From NCBI GenBank assembly GCA_934541015.1, contig CAKTDC010000037.1:1-21496 (forward strand): DNA of 21,496 nt, in the 5' to 3' direction. Of this stretch, positions 1 through 8,355 are shown one piece after another (the stretch's first letter is position 1; every line of letters starts with the position of its first letter). The notes under the pieces were generated by a model. It saw only the letters and a program-made list of their open reading frames with translations. It made no database searches and had not been told where the DNA came from. Made by a program: the position numbers and the translations under genes. The DNA comes from an uncultured Luteimonas sp. Its GTDB lineage: Bacteria > Pseudomonadota > Gammaproteobacteria > Xanthomonadales > Xanthomonadaceae.

Positions 1-2
1 CG

Positions 3-869
3 CTGGCGCTGCGCGATGGCCGCGTCGGCGGCGCCCTGCTGGTGGGCTGCGTGCTGGCGGTGGCCGGCCTGTTCGAGGTGGTGTCGCCGGTGCTGCGCGG
101 CGGCGCGCGCCTTGGCGCAGCCTCGGCGGCGGCCGCGCGCGTGCGCGAGATCGAGCAGGCCCGGCCGCTGCTGGTCGATCCGGAGCAACCGCGGCCGCTG
201 GCCGTGCGCGGGACCCTGGAGCTGCGCGGCCTGCGCTTCCGCCACCAGCCGGGGCAGCCGCTGCTCGAAGGCCTGGACCTGGTGGTTCCGCCCGGGGCGC
301 GGGTGGTCGTGACCGGCGCCAGCGGCAGCGGCAAGTCCAGCCTGCTGGCGCTGCTGCTGCGCCTGCGCGATCCCGACGCCGGCGCGATCCTGTGGGACGG
401 GATCGACCTGCGCGCGGCCCGCCTGGCCGAGCTGCACCGCCGGATCGCGCTGCTGCCGCAGGATCCGCCGGTGTTCCTCGGCACGGTGCGCGACAACCTG
501 CGCATCGGCGACCCGGCGGCCGGCGACGACGCGCTCTGGGCGGTGCTGCACCAGGCCGGCCTCGCCGACGAGGTGCGGGCGTTCCCGGACGGCCTCGACC
601 AGTGGCTGGGCGAAGGCGGGCGCACCCTGTCGGCCGGCCAGGCGCGGCGCCTGTGCCTGGCGCGGGTGCTGCTGGGCGAGGCCACCCTGGTGGTGCTCGA
701 CGAGCCCACCGAAGGCCTGGATCCCGCGGCCGAGCAGGCGTTTTTCCGGGAGCTTCCCGGCATCCTGGCCGGGCGCGGGCTGCTCCTGGTCACCCACGCC
801 GGGGTACCGCCGGGCGTGGCCGATGCGCACTGGCGGCTGGAAGGTGGCCGCCTGCTGGCGGCGGACTGA
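3..869 (+). CDS. cydC: CydC-like ABC exporter, ATP-binding C-terminal part (5' truncated by window)
   Basis: The reading frame is open from base 3, so the start lies outside the window and only the end of the last membrane segment plus the nucleotide-binding domain is visible. Walker A GASGSGKS is at 315-338, the Q-loop (LPQDPPVFLGTVRDNLRIG) follows the DLRAARLAELHRRI segment, the LSAGQ signature is at 627-641, Walker B LVVLDEP is at 687-707, and the switch histidine is in LLVTHAG. The layout, with membrane part and ATPase in one chain, fits an ABC exporter half. The sequence most resembles CydC, which with CydD exports glutathione and cysteine to the periplasm for cytochrome bd assembly. Without the membrane domain and the upstream cydD I cannot exclude another exporter of the MsbA/CydCD type. 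All ATPase motifs are intact. Confidence 0.72.
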   Translation: MALRDGRVGGALLVGCVLAVAGLFEVVSPVLRGGARLGAASAAAARVREIEQARPLLVDPEQPRPLAVRGTLELRGLRFRHQPGQPLLEGLDLVVPPGARVVVTGASGSGKSSLLALLLRLRDPDAGAILWDGIDLRAARLAELHRRIALLPQDPPVFLGTVRDNLRIGDPAAGDDALWAVLHQAGLADEVRAFPDGLDQWLGEGGRTLSAGQARRLCLARVLLGEATLVVLDEPTEGLDPAAEQAFFRELPGILAGRGLLLVTHAGVPPGVADAHWRLEGGRLLAAD

Positions 870-885
870 GGGCGTGCGGACGGGT

Positions 886-1128
886 TCAGCCGGCGTCGGG
901 ATGCCGCTCCAGCCATCGCGCCAGCCGCTCGCGGTAGTCCTGCAGTTCGTCGCTGTAGCTGTCATGCACGCAGGGGTCGCAGCCGCTGTCGCAGCAGTCG
1001 CTTGGGAGAGGCGGCTCCGGCGGCAGCGGACGTGGATCGTTGTCGGGAAATCCGGGGGCTTGCAAGGTGGAATCCAGGGCGGGCGTGTCGGGTTGCGGCC
1101 ATGTTCGCGCACCCGGACGGATCCGCAA
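886..1128 (-). CDS. Small oxidoreductase-like domain protein (cysteine-rich)
   Basis: This is a short protein of up to 80 residues with a proline-rich lead (PLPPEPPLPS) and the cysteine cluster DCCDSGCDPCVHDSYSDEL, followed by a charged helix ending in RLARWLERHPDAG. The pattern PPxPxxxDCCxSGCxxCVxDxYxxEL is the signature of the oxidoreductase-like family (Pfam Oxidored-like), found as small proteins in proteobacteria and at the N-terminus of some mitochondrial proteins. Its biochemical role is not established; the cysteines suggest metal or redox chemistry. The start is uncertain: the longest frame begins with TTG at 1128, another in-frame TTG is at 1065 (59 residues), and no ATG is in frame. 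The gene is convergent with the ABC gene, 16 bases apart. Confidence 0.7.
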   Translation of the reverse strand: MRIRPGARTWPQPDTPALDSTLQAPGFPDNDPRPLPPEPPLPSDCCDSGCDPCVHDSYSDELQDYRERLARWLERHPDAG

Positions 1129-1217
1129 ACCCGCAACAACGCTGCGTTGCGCACGGTGGTGCCTGCCATCGGCGGTAGACTGGGCGGCGACACGTGAACA
1201 GGGGCGCGGTTGTCGAC

Positions 1218-4193
1218 ATGCCAGGGGCTGGCACTTCCCGTGCGTCCACGCGCGGGCGTGGGCTGTCCGCCGTCGCGGTTGCGGCGGCCTGCGCGTTCGC
1301 GTGCCTGCTGCAGGCTGGCGCGGCCTGGGCGCTGGACCCGCAGCTGCCGCCGGAGCGCTACACCGTCACCCGCTGGAACGCGGACGACGGCCTGCCCCAC
1401 AGCCAGGTCCACGGCATCACCCAGACCGACGACGGCTTCCTCTGGGTCACGACCTGGGAGGGCACCGCGCGCTTCGACGGCCTGGGCTTCCGCGAGGTCG
1501 ATCGCCTGCGCCATCCCGATGGCCGCCGCCTGCCGTCGCGCCTGCTGTGGCGCGATGCCGACGGCAGCGTGCTGGTGGGGGTGGATCATCTCGGGCTGAT
1601 GCGGCTGCCGGTGCGCGGCGAGGCGCGGCCGGCCTGCGCGGCCTACCCGGCGCTCGACGCCACCCGCATCGTCCGCGGCATCGACGGGGTGCCCTGGCTG
1701 GCGGCGCGCGACGGCCTGTACCGGCTGCAGGCGGACGGCGAATGCGTCCGGGTCGAGTCGGGCGACGCCTTCGCCGGCCAGCTGCTGCTGGCGCTGCTCG
1801 CGCACGAGGACGGCAGCCTGTGGACCGGCAGCCGTCGCGGCCTGTTCCGCTGGGTCGATGGACGGCTGGAGCCGCTGGGCGACCGGCTGGGCCTGCCTGC
1901 CGGCGAAGTGCGTACGCTGGAGAAGACCCGCGACGGCGCGATCTGGATCGCCGGCGACCAGGGCGTCTGGCGCTACCACGCGGGCCGGCTCCAGCGGCAG
2001 CGCGCCGAGCGCGCCGAAGGGCTGCTGCAGGATCGGCAGGGCACGCTGTGGGTGACCGCGACCGACAGCAGCGTGCTGCGCTTCCGCAACGGCCAGTGGC
2101 AGCAGCTCGACGAGCGCCACGGCGTGCAGGGGCACTCCACCGGCGCCCTGTTCGAGGATCGCGAGGGCCTGCTCTGGCTGGGCACCACGCACGGGCTGTT
2201 CCGCATCGCCGACGGCCCGGTCTGGGGCATCGGCCGGCCGCAGGGCCTGGCCACGGACTACATCCGCAGCCTGCTGCAGACCGCCGACGGCCAGGCCTGG
2301 ATCGGCCATGCGAACGGCCTGAGCCGCATGCGCGGGGGCAAGCCCGAGCAGGTCTTTCCGAAACACGGCGCGCGCGGCAACTCGGTGATGGCGCTGTCGC
2401 GTGCGGCCGACGGCGGCGTCTGGGCCGGCACCTACAACCGCGGCGTGCTGCACGCCGGGCCGGGGCCGGGTGCGCCGGTGCGCTTCCTCGACGGCGACGG
2501 CACCCTGGCCACCGAGCAGGTGCGCGCGCTGCTCGAGGATCCCGACGGCACCCTCTGGATCGGCACCGAGCACGGGCTCGCCGCCTGGCGCGACGGTCGC
2601 CTCGACCGCATGCCGCTCCCCGGCCTGCCCGAGCTGCCGGTGCGCGCGCTGCACCGCACCGCCACCGGCGAGCTGTGGATCGGCCAGCTCGGCGGGCTGG
2701 CCCGGCGCGGGGTCGATGGCGAGCTGGAAGTGCTGGCGGCCGAACGGGAATTCCCCGCGCTGTCGGCGTTCGATTTCCTGTCCGATCCCGACGGCGGCCT
2801 GTGGATCGCCACCGATCGCGGCGTGGTCGGCTACCGCCAGGGGAGCTTCCGCCTGTACGGGCGCGAGCAGGGCCTGCACGGCAGCAGCCTGTTCCGCATC
2901 CTCGCCGACGATTTCGACAACCTGTGGATCAGCAGCAACCACGGCGTGGCCCGCGTGCCGCGCGCCTCGTTCCGCGCGATCGAACAGGGCCGCGCCTCGC
3001 GCCTGGATGTGCAGATGTTCAACCGCGACGACGGCATGCCCAGCCGCCAGGCCAACGGCGGCAGTTCGCCGGCCGGCTGGCGCATGGACGACGGTACGCT
3101 GTGGCTGCCGACCGCCGAGGGCGTGGCGGTGTTCGACCCGGCGCGGGTGATGCACGATTATCGCGGCGACGTGCCGCTGGTGGTGGACGAGGTCGTGGTC
3201 AACGGCGTGGCGCGGCCGCCGGCCGCCCTGCACGCGCTGGACGCGGGCGCCCGGCTGTCGATCCGCTACGCCGGCACCAGCCTGCGCAATCCCAACGGCC
3301 TGCGCTACCGCTACCGCATGCACGGCGTCGACGCGGACTGGATCGAAGCCGGCCAGGCGCGCGAGGCCGCGTACACCAACCTGCCGCCGGGCGCGCTGCG
3401 CTTCGAGGTGCAGGTGGCGCGCGCGCCGGCCGACTGGTCGCGGCCGGCGAGCGTGGCGCGCGTGGATTTCGCCGTGGCGTCGCCCTGGTGGGCGCGGACG
3501 TGGGTGATGCTCGCGGCGGCGGCCGGCCTGCTGCTGCTGTTCGCCGGTGTCCACCAGTGGCTTGGCCGCAGCCAGCGCCGGCGCGAGCGGCGGCTGGAGA
3601 GCGAGGTCGCGCAGCGCACCGAGGAGCTGCGCGAGAAGCACCGCCAGCTGGAGGAGGCCTCGCGCCAGCGCGAGCAGCTGATGGAGCAGCTCGAGCACCA
3701 GGCCACGCACGATCCGCTGACCGGCCTGCCCAACCGCCGCGCCAGCGATCGCGAGCTGGAGTCGGCGGTACAGCAGGCGGACGAGTCGGGCGGGCCGCTG
3801 TGCGTGGCCATCATCGACATCGACCGCTTCAAGCACATCAACGACCGCTACGGCCACCAGACCGGTGACCGCGTGCTGGCCCGCGTCGCGGTACAGCTGC
3901 GGGCCGCGCTCGACGACGACGGGGCCTTCATCGGCCGCACCGGCGGCGAGGAGTTCCTGGTGGTGATGCGCGGCACGGCGCTGGCCGCCGCGGTCGTGCT
4001 GCTCGAACGGGTGCGGCGCGACATCGCGGAGATGCGCGTGGCGCCGGCCGAGGACGCCTCGCTCTCGTGCACCGTCAGCATCGGCGTGGTCGAGCGCGGC
4101 GCGGGCGAAGGCTCCGACGCCGTGCTGCAGCGCGCCGACCTCGGGCTGTACGCGGCCAAGCGCCAGGGGCGCGATCGCGTCGTTGCGGCCTAG
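1218..4193 (+). CDS. Two-component-type beta-propeller sensor with Y_Y_Y domain and diguanylate cyclase (GGEEF) output
   Basis: The product is a 991-residue inner-membrane sensor that should make cyclic di-GMP in response to a periplasmic signal. An N-terminal signal sequence (hydrophobic AVAVAAACAFACLLQAGAAWA) is followed by at least eleven propeller repeats of the form LWxGTxxGLxR between residues about 60 and 650, enough for two seven-bladed propellers. A Y_Y_Y domain (about 677-745), one transmembrane helix (about 762-783), a charged coiled coil (RRLESEVAQRTEELREKHRQ region) and a GGDEF domain follow. The domain contains DPLTGLPNRR, IIDIDRFKHIND and the active-site GGEEF at 909-913. The RxxD inhibitory site expected upstream of GGEEF is absent. 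The ATG at 1218 is chosen; an in-frame GTG at 1194 would add eight residues. The gene is convergent with tex. Confidence 0.88.
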   Translation: MPGAGTSRASTRGRGLSAVAVAAACAFACLLQAGAAWALDPQLPPERYTVTRWNADDGLPHSQVHGITQTDDGFLWVTTWEGTARFDGLGFREVDRLRHPDGRRLPSRLLWRDADGSVLVGVDHLGLMRLPVRGEARPACAAYPALDATRIVRGIDGVPWLAARDGLYRLQADGECVRVESGDAFAGQLLLALLAHEDGSLWTGSRRGLFRWVDGRLEPLGDRLGLPAGEVRTLEKTRDGAIWIAGDQGVWRYHAGRLQRQRAERAEGLLQDRQGTLWVTATDSSVLRFRNGQWQQLDERHGVQGHSTGALFEDREGLLWLGTTHGLFRIADGPVWGIGRPQGLATDYIRSLLQTADGQAWIGHANGLSRMRGGKPEQVFPKHGARGNSVMALSRAADGGVWAGTYNRGVLHAGPGPGAPVRFLDGDGTLATEQVRALLEDPDGTLWIGTEHGLAAWRDGRLDRMPLPGLPELPVRALHRTATGELWIGQLGGLARRGVDGELEVLAAEREFPALSAFDFLSDPDGGLWIATDRGVVGYRQGSFRLYGREQGLHGSSLFRILADDFDNLWISSNHGVARVPRASFRAIEQGRASRLDVQMFNRDDGMPSRQANGGSSPAGWRMDDGTLWLPTAEGVAVFDPARVMHDYRGDVPLVVDEVVVNGVARPPAALHALDAGARLSIRYAGTSLRNPNGLRYRYRMHGVDADWIEAGQAREAAYTNLPPGALRFEVQVARAPADWSRPASVARVDFAVASPWWARTWVMLAAAAGLLLLFAGVHQWLGRSQRRRERRLESEVAQRTEELREKHRQLEEASRQREQLMEQLEHQATHDPLTGLPNRRASDRELESAVQQADESGGPLCVAIIDIDRFKHINDRYGHQTGDRVLARVAVQLRAALDDDGAFIGRTGGEEFLVVMRGTALAAAVVLLERVRRDIAEMRVAPAEDASLSCTVSIGVVERGAGEGSDAVLQRADLGLYAAKRQGRDRVVAA

Positions 4194-4217
4194 CGGGCTG
4201 TCCCGCGCGAGGTCAGT

Positions 4218-4235
4218 CCCGCGGCGCCGCGCGGG
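4218..4235. terminator. Possible shared terminator hairpin between convergent genes
   Basis: The short gap between the diguanylate cyclase stop and the tex stop holds a 6-bp all-GC stem (CCCGCG/CGCGGG) with a 6-base loop. There is no T-run on either strand, so this is a weak call based on stem and position only. Confidence 0.25.
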
Positions 4236-4241
4236 GCGGGC

Positions 4242-6593
4242 TCAGCCGCGCCTGGCGCGGGCGAAGGCGTCGGCCAGGGCGCTGTTCGCCGGTGGCGCGG
4301 CAGGCTTGGGTGCGCCGGATGGGCGACCGCCGCGCGGGCCGCTGCGCGGATCGCGCGGACCGCTGTCGCGGCGCGCATCGGGCCGCGCCTCGCGCGGCGC
4401 GGGCGCGTCGTCGAGGCGACGGGTGAGGGCGATGCGCTTGCGCGCCACGTCGACCTCCAGCACCTTCACCTTCACGATGTCGCCGGCCTTCACCACCTCG
4501 CGCGGATCCTTCACGTAGCGGTCGGACAGCGCCGAGATGTGGATCAGCCCGTCCTGGTGCACGCCGATGTCGACGAAGGCGCCGAAGGCGGCGACGTTGC
4601 TGACCACGCCCTCGAGCACCATGCCCTCGCGCAGGTCCCTGATGTCCTCGACGCCGTCGGCGAACTTCGCCGCCTTGAACTCGGGGCGCGGGTCGCGGCC
4701 GGGCTTCTCCAGTTCGGCCAGGATGTCGCGCACGGTCGGTTCGCCGAAGCGCGCGTCGGTGAAATCGCGGGCCTTGAGCGTGCGCACGAAGCCGCCGTCG
4801 CCCACCAGCGCCTGGATCGGCCGGCCGGTGGCGGCGAGGATGCGCTCGACCACCGGATAGGCTTCCGGGTGCACGGCCGAGGCGTCGAGCGGCTCGTCGC
4901 CGTCGGCGATGCGCAGGAAGCCGGCGCACTGCTCGAAGGTCTTGTCGCCCAGGCGCGGCACTTTCAGCAGCTCCTTCCTGCGCCTGAACGGACCGTTGGC
5001 GTCGCGGTGGGCGACGATGTTCGCGGCCACCGTCGACGACAGCCCCGACACGCGCGCCAGCAGCGGCGCCGAGGCGGTGTTCACGTGCACGCCGACCGCG
5101 TTCACGCAGTCCTCGACCCTGGCGTCGAGCGCGCGCGCCAGCCGGTACTGGTCGACGTCGTGCTGGTACTGGCCGACGCCGATCGCCTTGGGCTCGATCT
5201 TCACCAGCTCGGCCAGCGGATCCTGCAGCCGGCGCGCGATCGAGACCGCGCCGCGCAGCGAGACGTCGAGGTCGGGGAACTCCTTGGCCGCGGTTTCGGA
5301 GGCCGAGTACACCGAGGCACCGGCTTCGCTGACCACGAGCTTCTGCATCGCAAGCTCGGGCGCGAGCTTGAGCAGGTCGCCGGCGAGCCGGTCGGTCTCG
5401 CGCGAGGCGGTGCCGTTGCCGATGGCGATCAGCTGCACGCCGTGCGCGGTGCAGAGCTTCTTCAGCGCGGCCAGCGAGGCGTCCCACTGCCGGCGCGGCT
5501 CGTGCGGGTAGATGGTGTCGGTGGCGACCAGCTTGCCGGTGGCGTCGACCACCGCGACCTTGACGCCGGTGCGCAGGCCCGGGTCGAGCCCGAGCACGGC
5601 CTTGGGGCCGGCGGGTGCGGCCAGCAGCAGGTCCTTGAGGTTGTCGCCGAACACCGCGATCGCCTCGGCCTCGGCCCGCTCGCGCGCCTGCGCGAACAGG
5701 TCGATCAGCAGGTGCAGGTGCAGCCTGGCCTTCCACGCCAGGCGGCAGGCGCTGCGCAGCCAGGTGTCGGCGGCGCGGCCCTGGTCGGCGATGCCGGCGT
5801 GCAGGGCGATGCGGCCCTCGGCGTAGAGGTGGCCGGCGTCGGGATCGCTGCCCGGCTCCAGGTCCAGCGTCAGGAACTCCTCGCGGCGACCGCGGAACAG
5901 CGCGAGCAGGCGGTGCGAGGGAATCTTCGCCAGCGGCTCGGCGTGGTCGAAATAGTCGCGGAACTTTTCGCCGGCCGCTTCCTTGCCTTCGACCACCTTC
6001 GCGCGGATCACGCCGTTGCCCTCGAGCCAGGCGCGCAGCTCGCCGATCAGCGCCGCATCCTCGCCCCAGCGCTCGATCAGGATCGCGCGCGCGCCTTCGA
6101 GCGCGGCCCTGGCATCGGCCACGCCTTTGTCTGCATCGACGAACTGCGCGGCGAATTCCTCCGGCACGCGGGTCGGGTCTTCGATCAGGCCGTCGGCCAG
6201 CGGCTCCAGCCCGGCTTCACGCGCGATCTGGGCGCGGGTGCGGCGCCTGGGCTTGTAGGGCAGGTAGAGGTCTTCCAGCCGCGCCTTGCTGTCGGCGGCT
6301 TCGATGTCGGCGCGCAGCGCATCGGTCAGCTTGCCCTGTTCGTCGATGCTGGACAGGATCGTGGCGCGGCGCTCCTCCATCTCGCGCAGGTAGGTCAGGC
6401 GCAGCTCGAGGTTGCGCAGCTGGGTGTCGTCGAGCCCGCCGGTGACTTCCTTGCGGTAGCGCGCGATGAAAGGCACGGTCGCGCCCTCGTCGAGCAGGGC
6501 GATGGCGGCGGTGGCCTGGTCGGCCTTCGCGCCGATCTCGTCGGCGATGGTCTGCGCGATCTTGCGCGCGAGCGCGGGGGAAATCTCGGGCAT
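4242..6593 (-). CDS. tex: Tex, S1 RNA-binding transcription accessory protein
   Basis: The product has 783 residues, the usual Tex length. Tex is a cytoplasmic nucleic-acid-binding protein linked to transcription and RNA turnover. Visible parts in order are the helical Tex N-domain (starting [20 protein letters not shown], with [19 protein letters not shown]), the YqgF/RNase H-like domain at about 328-450 ([31 protein letters not shown]), the helix-hairpin-helix region at about 494-560 ([37 protein letters not shown]), and an S1 domain at about 655-724 ([26 protein letters not shown]). A low-complexity Arg/Pro/Gly-rich tail ends in [12 protein letters not shown]. The frame stays open upstream to 7247, but homology begins at the ATG at 6593. 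It is a single-gene unit, convergent with the sensor upstream in the window. Confidence 0.97.
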   Translation of the reverse strand: MPEISPALARKIAQTIADEIGAKADQATAAIALLDEGATVPFIARYRKEVTGGLDDTQLRNLELRLTYLREMEERRATILSSIDEQGKLTDALRADIEAADSKARLEDLYLPYKPRRRTRAQIAREAGLEPLADGLIEDPTRVPEEFAAQFVDADKGVADARAALEGARAILIERWGEDAALIGELRAWLEGNGVIRAKVVEGKEAAGEKFRDYFDHAEPLAKIPSHRLLALFRGRREEFLTLDLEPGSDPDAGHLYAEGRIALHAGIADQGRAADTWLRSACRLAWKARLHLHLLIDLFAQARERAEAEAIAVFGDNLKDLLLAAPAGPKAVLGLDPGLRTGVKVAVVDATGKLVATDTIYPHEPRRQWDASLAALKKLCTAHGVQLIAIGNGTASRETDRLAGDLLKLAPELAMQKLVVSEAGASVYSASETAAKEFPDLDVSLRGAVSIARRLQDPLAELVKIEPKAIGVGQYQHDVDQYRLARALDARVEDCVNAVGVHVNTASAPLLARVSGLSSTVAANIVAHRDANGPFRRRKELLKVPRLGDKTFEQCAGFLRIADGDEPLDASAVHPEAYPVVERILAATGRPIQALVGDGGFVRTLKARDFTDARFGEPTVRDILAELEKPGRDPRPEFKAAKFADGVEDIRDLREGMVLEGVVSNVAAFGAFVDIGVHQDGLIHISALSDRYVKDPREVVKAGDIVKVKVLEVDVARKRIALTRRLDDAPAPREARPDARRDSGPRDPRSGPRGGRPSGAPKPAAPPANSALADAFARARRG

Positions 6594-6820
6594 GTCGTCC
6601 GTGCTGCGTGCGGCTCCGGCCGCGGAAGGGCGATTGTGACAACCGCGGGCGCGGGCCGGAACCCGTTGACAGCGCGGTCGACGCGGGCCACGCGCGACGC
6701 TCGCGTGATCGGGTGCCTGCGGGTAGCTGCATTCCGGGCAGCCCGTCAGAAATGCCGGCCGTCCCGCCGACGAAGGCCGGGAGCCCGCTGCTCTCGCAAC
6801 ACCATGGCACCAGACAGATC

Positions 6821-6833
6821 CTGGCCTGGCCAG
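6821..6833. promoter_or_regulatory. Palindrome CTGGCC-T-GGCCAG, operator-like
   Basis: This is a perfect inverted repeat of 6 bp around a single central base in the divergent promoter region. The one-base gap is too short for an RNA hairpin loop, so a dimeric DNA-binding protein site is more likely than a terminator. No specific regulator can be named. Confidence 0.25.
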
Positions 6834-6889
6834 TCTCCGGCCGCTGCAAACTGCCCCGGAGGGATGACCGCGTTTGGGCGATCGGCGCT

Positions 6890-6902
6890 GTGTGCAGCAC
6901 AC
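6890..6902. promoter_or_regulatory. Palindrome GTGTGC-A-GCACAC, operator-like, overlapping a possible promoter
   Basis: This is a second perfect 6-1-6 inverted repeat, centred 69 bases from the first and 104 bases before the lipoprotein start. It overlaps the weak -10-like hexamer of a candidate promoter (TTGGGC at 6874-6879, CACACT at 6898-6903, 18-base spacer). The overlap would suit a repressor site. The promoter match is poor, so only the palindrome is certain. Confidence 0.28.
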
Positions 6903-6999
6903 TAGCGGCCGTGTCCGCCTGCGCGGGTGCCGCGTTGCCCGCGGCCCCGGCCATTCCCGGCCGCCGGTCGCAGGACACCCCGACATGGAGGAACCCCCG

Positions 7000-8295
7000 A
7001 TGAGCCTGCGCCAGTCAGCCGCCGCCCTGCTTGCCGCTTCCCTCGCGCTGGCCGGCTGCGGCAGCGGCGACGGCGGTGCCCCAGCCGGGACTGCCGCAGT
7101 CGAGGCCGATGTCCAGGCGCCCAGCCGCATCGACGACTGGGCGCTGCCGACCATGCTCCCCGGCTCGGCCTCGCCGGGGCTGGCGACCACGCCCGGCGGC
7201 GAACTCCTGCTGAGCTGGATCAACTCCCAGCCCGGGCGCCGCCACATCCTGCAGTTCAGCCGCTATTCGCCGCAGATGTCGCGCTGGCTGCAGGCGCCGG
7301 CCACGATCGCCGTGGGCAGCAGCATGTTCGTGAACTGGGCCGATGTTCCGCACATGGCGGCCACGCCCGACGGCGCGCTGTGGGTGCACTGGCTGCAGAA
7401 GAACGGCGACGCGCCTTACGCCTACGACGTGGTGCTGACGCGCTCGCGCGACGGCGGCGCGAACTGGGCTGAACCGGTACGCCCGCACGACGACCATACC
7501 CGGACCGAACACGGATTCGTCTCGATGTGGGCGCAGGGCAACAGCAGCCTGGGCATCGCCTGGCTCGACGGGCGCAACACCGGCGCGCATGGTGCCGCGC
7601 ACGACGGCCCGGGCGCTTCGTCCGGGGCGATGAGCCTGCGCGCGGCGGTGTTCGACGGCGCGCTCGAATCCAGCGTGGAAGTGGAGATCGACGCCAGGGT
7701 CTGCGAATGCTGCCAGACCGGCGTGGCGGCGACCGCGGAGGGTGCGCTGCTGGTCTACCGCGGGCGCAGTGCGGACGAGATCCGCGACATCTTCGCCACC
7801 CGCTTCAACGGCATCGCCTGGTCGACGCCGGTGCGCGTGCACGCCGACGACTGGACGATGCCGGCCTGCCCGGTCAACGGACCGGCGGTGGCGGCGCTCG
7901 AAAACGATGTCGTGGTCGGCTGGTTCACCATGGACGGCGAGGAGCCGCTGCTGCGGATCGCCCACAGCGCCGACGCCGGCGCCAGCTTCGCCGATGCGGT
8001 CGAGCTCGACCGCGGCGCCGCGGTGCAGGGCCGGGTGGCGGTGGCCATGGACGTGCGCCAGGCGTGGATCCTGTGGCTGCGCGAGGAGGCGGGCAGCCAG
8101 TCGCTGTGGCTGTCGCGGCGCAGCCCGGATCTGGCCACCGAGTACGAGCGCATCGCGGTGTCCGCGGTGCACGGCAGCGGCCGCGCCACCGGATTCCCGC
8201 AGCTGGCGCTGCTGGGCGGCACCGCCTACGTGGCCTGGACCGACGTCGTCGACGGCAGCCCGCGCCTGCGCGGCAAGCGCATCGTCCGCGACTGA
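7000..8295 (+). CDS. BNR/sialidase-fold lipoprotein with CxCC cluster
   Basis: The product is a 431-residue exported lipoprotein. The signal peptide ends in the lipobox LALAGC, with Cys20 the lipidated residue. The body reads as a beta-propeller of the BNR/sialidase superfamily, with Asp-box-like turns [11 protein letters not shown] and [11 protein letters not shown] and repeated short strands. The conspicuous feature is [12 protein letters not shown] (Cys235, Cys237, Cys238), then Cys290 in [14 protein letters not shown] recall this arrangement from proteins labelled exo-alpha-sialidase by fold only; the arginine triad of true sialidases is not evident, so enzymatic activity should not be assumed. 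The start at 7000 is supported by GGAGGAA at 6986-6992; an ATG at 6985 would place this site inside the gene. It stands alone and converges with the M16 peptidase. Confidence 0.82.
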   Translation: MSLRQSAAALLAASLALAGCGSGDGGAPAGTAAVEADVQAPSRIDDWALPTMLPGSASPGLATTPGGELLLSWINSQPGRRHILQFSRYSPQMSRWLQAPATIAVGSSMFVNWADVPHMAATPDGALWVHWLQKNGDAPYAYDVVLTRSRDGGANWAEPVRPHDDHTRTEHGFVSMWAQGNSSLGIAWLDGRNTGAHGAAHDGPGASSGAMSLRAAVFDGALESSVEVEIDARVCECCQTGVAATAEGALLVYRGRSADEIRDIFATRFNGIAWSTPVRVHADDWTMPACPVNGPAVAALENDVVVGWFTMDGEEPLLRIAHSADAGASFADAVELDRGAAVQGRVAVAMDVRQAWILWLREEAGSQSLWLSRRSPDLATEYERIAVSAVHGSGRATGFPQLALLGGTAYVAWTDVVDGSPRLRGKRIVRD

Positions 8296-8313
8296 GTCCG
8301 CCGCGGCCATGAC

Positions 8314-8340
8314 GCGGAACGGCCGCAGCGGCCGTTCCGC
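8314..8340. terminator. Perfect hairpin between convergent genes (likely bidirectional terminator)
   Basis: An 11-bp perfect stem (GCGGAACGGCC/GGCCGTTCCGC) with a 5-base loop lies 18 bases past the lipoprotein stop and 15 bases past the M16 peptidase stop on the other strand. There is no T-run, but the stem strength and the convergent position favour transcription termination in both directions. Confidence 0.6.
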
Positions 8341-8355
8341 CATGCCCCTGCCGGC

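Larger units (their letters stand above)
6594..6999. other. Intergenic region between divergent tex and the lipoprotein gene
   Basis: These 406 bases separate two divergent genes and must hold both promoters. No convincing coding sequence is visible; the open frames here lack family resemblance and are by-products of high GC. The region contains two perfect 6-1-6 palindromes (listed separately), a TTGACA hexamer at 6666-6671 without a good partner, and a weak stem CTCCGG/CCGGAG (6835-6840 with 6856-6861). Confidence 0.6.

Noticed and set aside
1040..3868. 942-codon plus-strand open frame overlapping the sensor gene
   Set aside because: Arg/Ala/Pro-rich translation without family motifs, inside the sensor gene in another frame; a by-product of high GC.
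4539..6905. 788-codon plus-strand open frame opposite tex
   Set aside because: Antisense shadow of tex with low-complexity Val/Gly/Ala/Arg translation; no motif or ribosome-binding site.
6594..7247. Upstream extension of tex to an earlier start
   Set aside because: The extra 218 residues have no resemblance to Tex and would run into the lipoprotein gene; family homology starts at MPEISP (6593).
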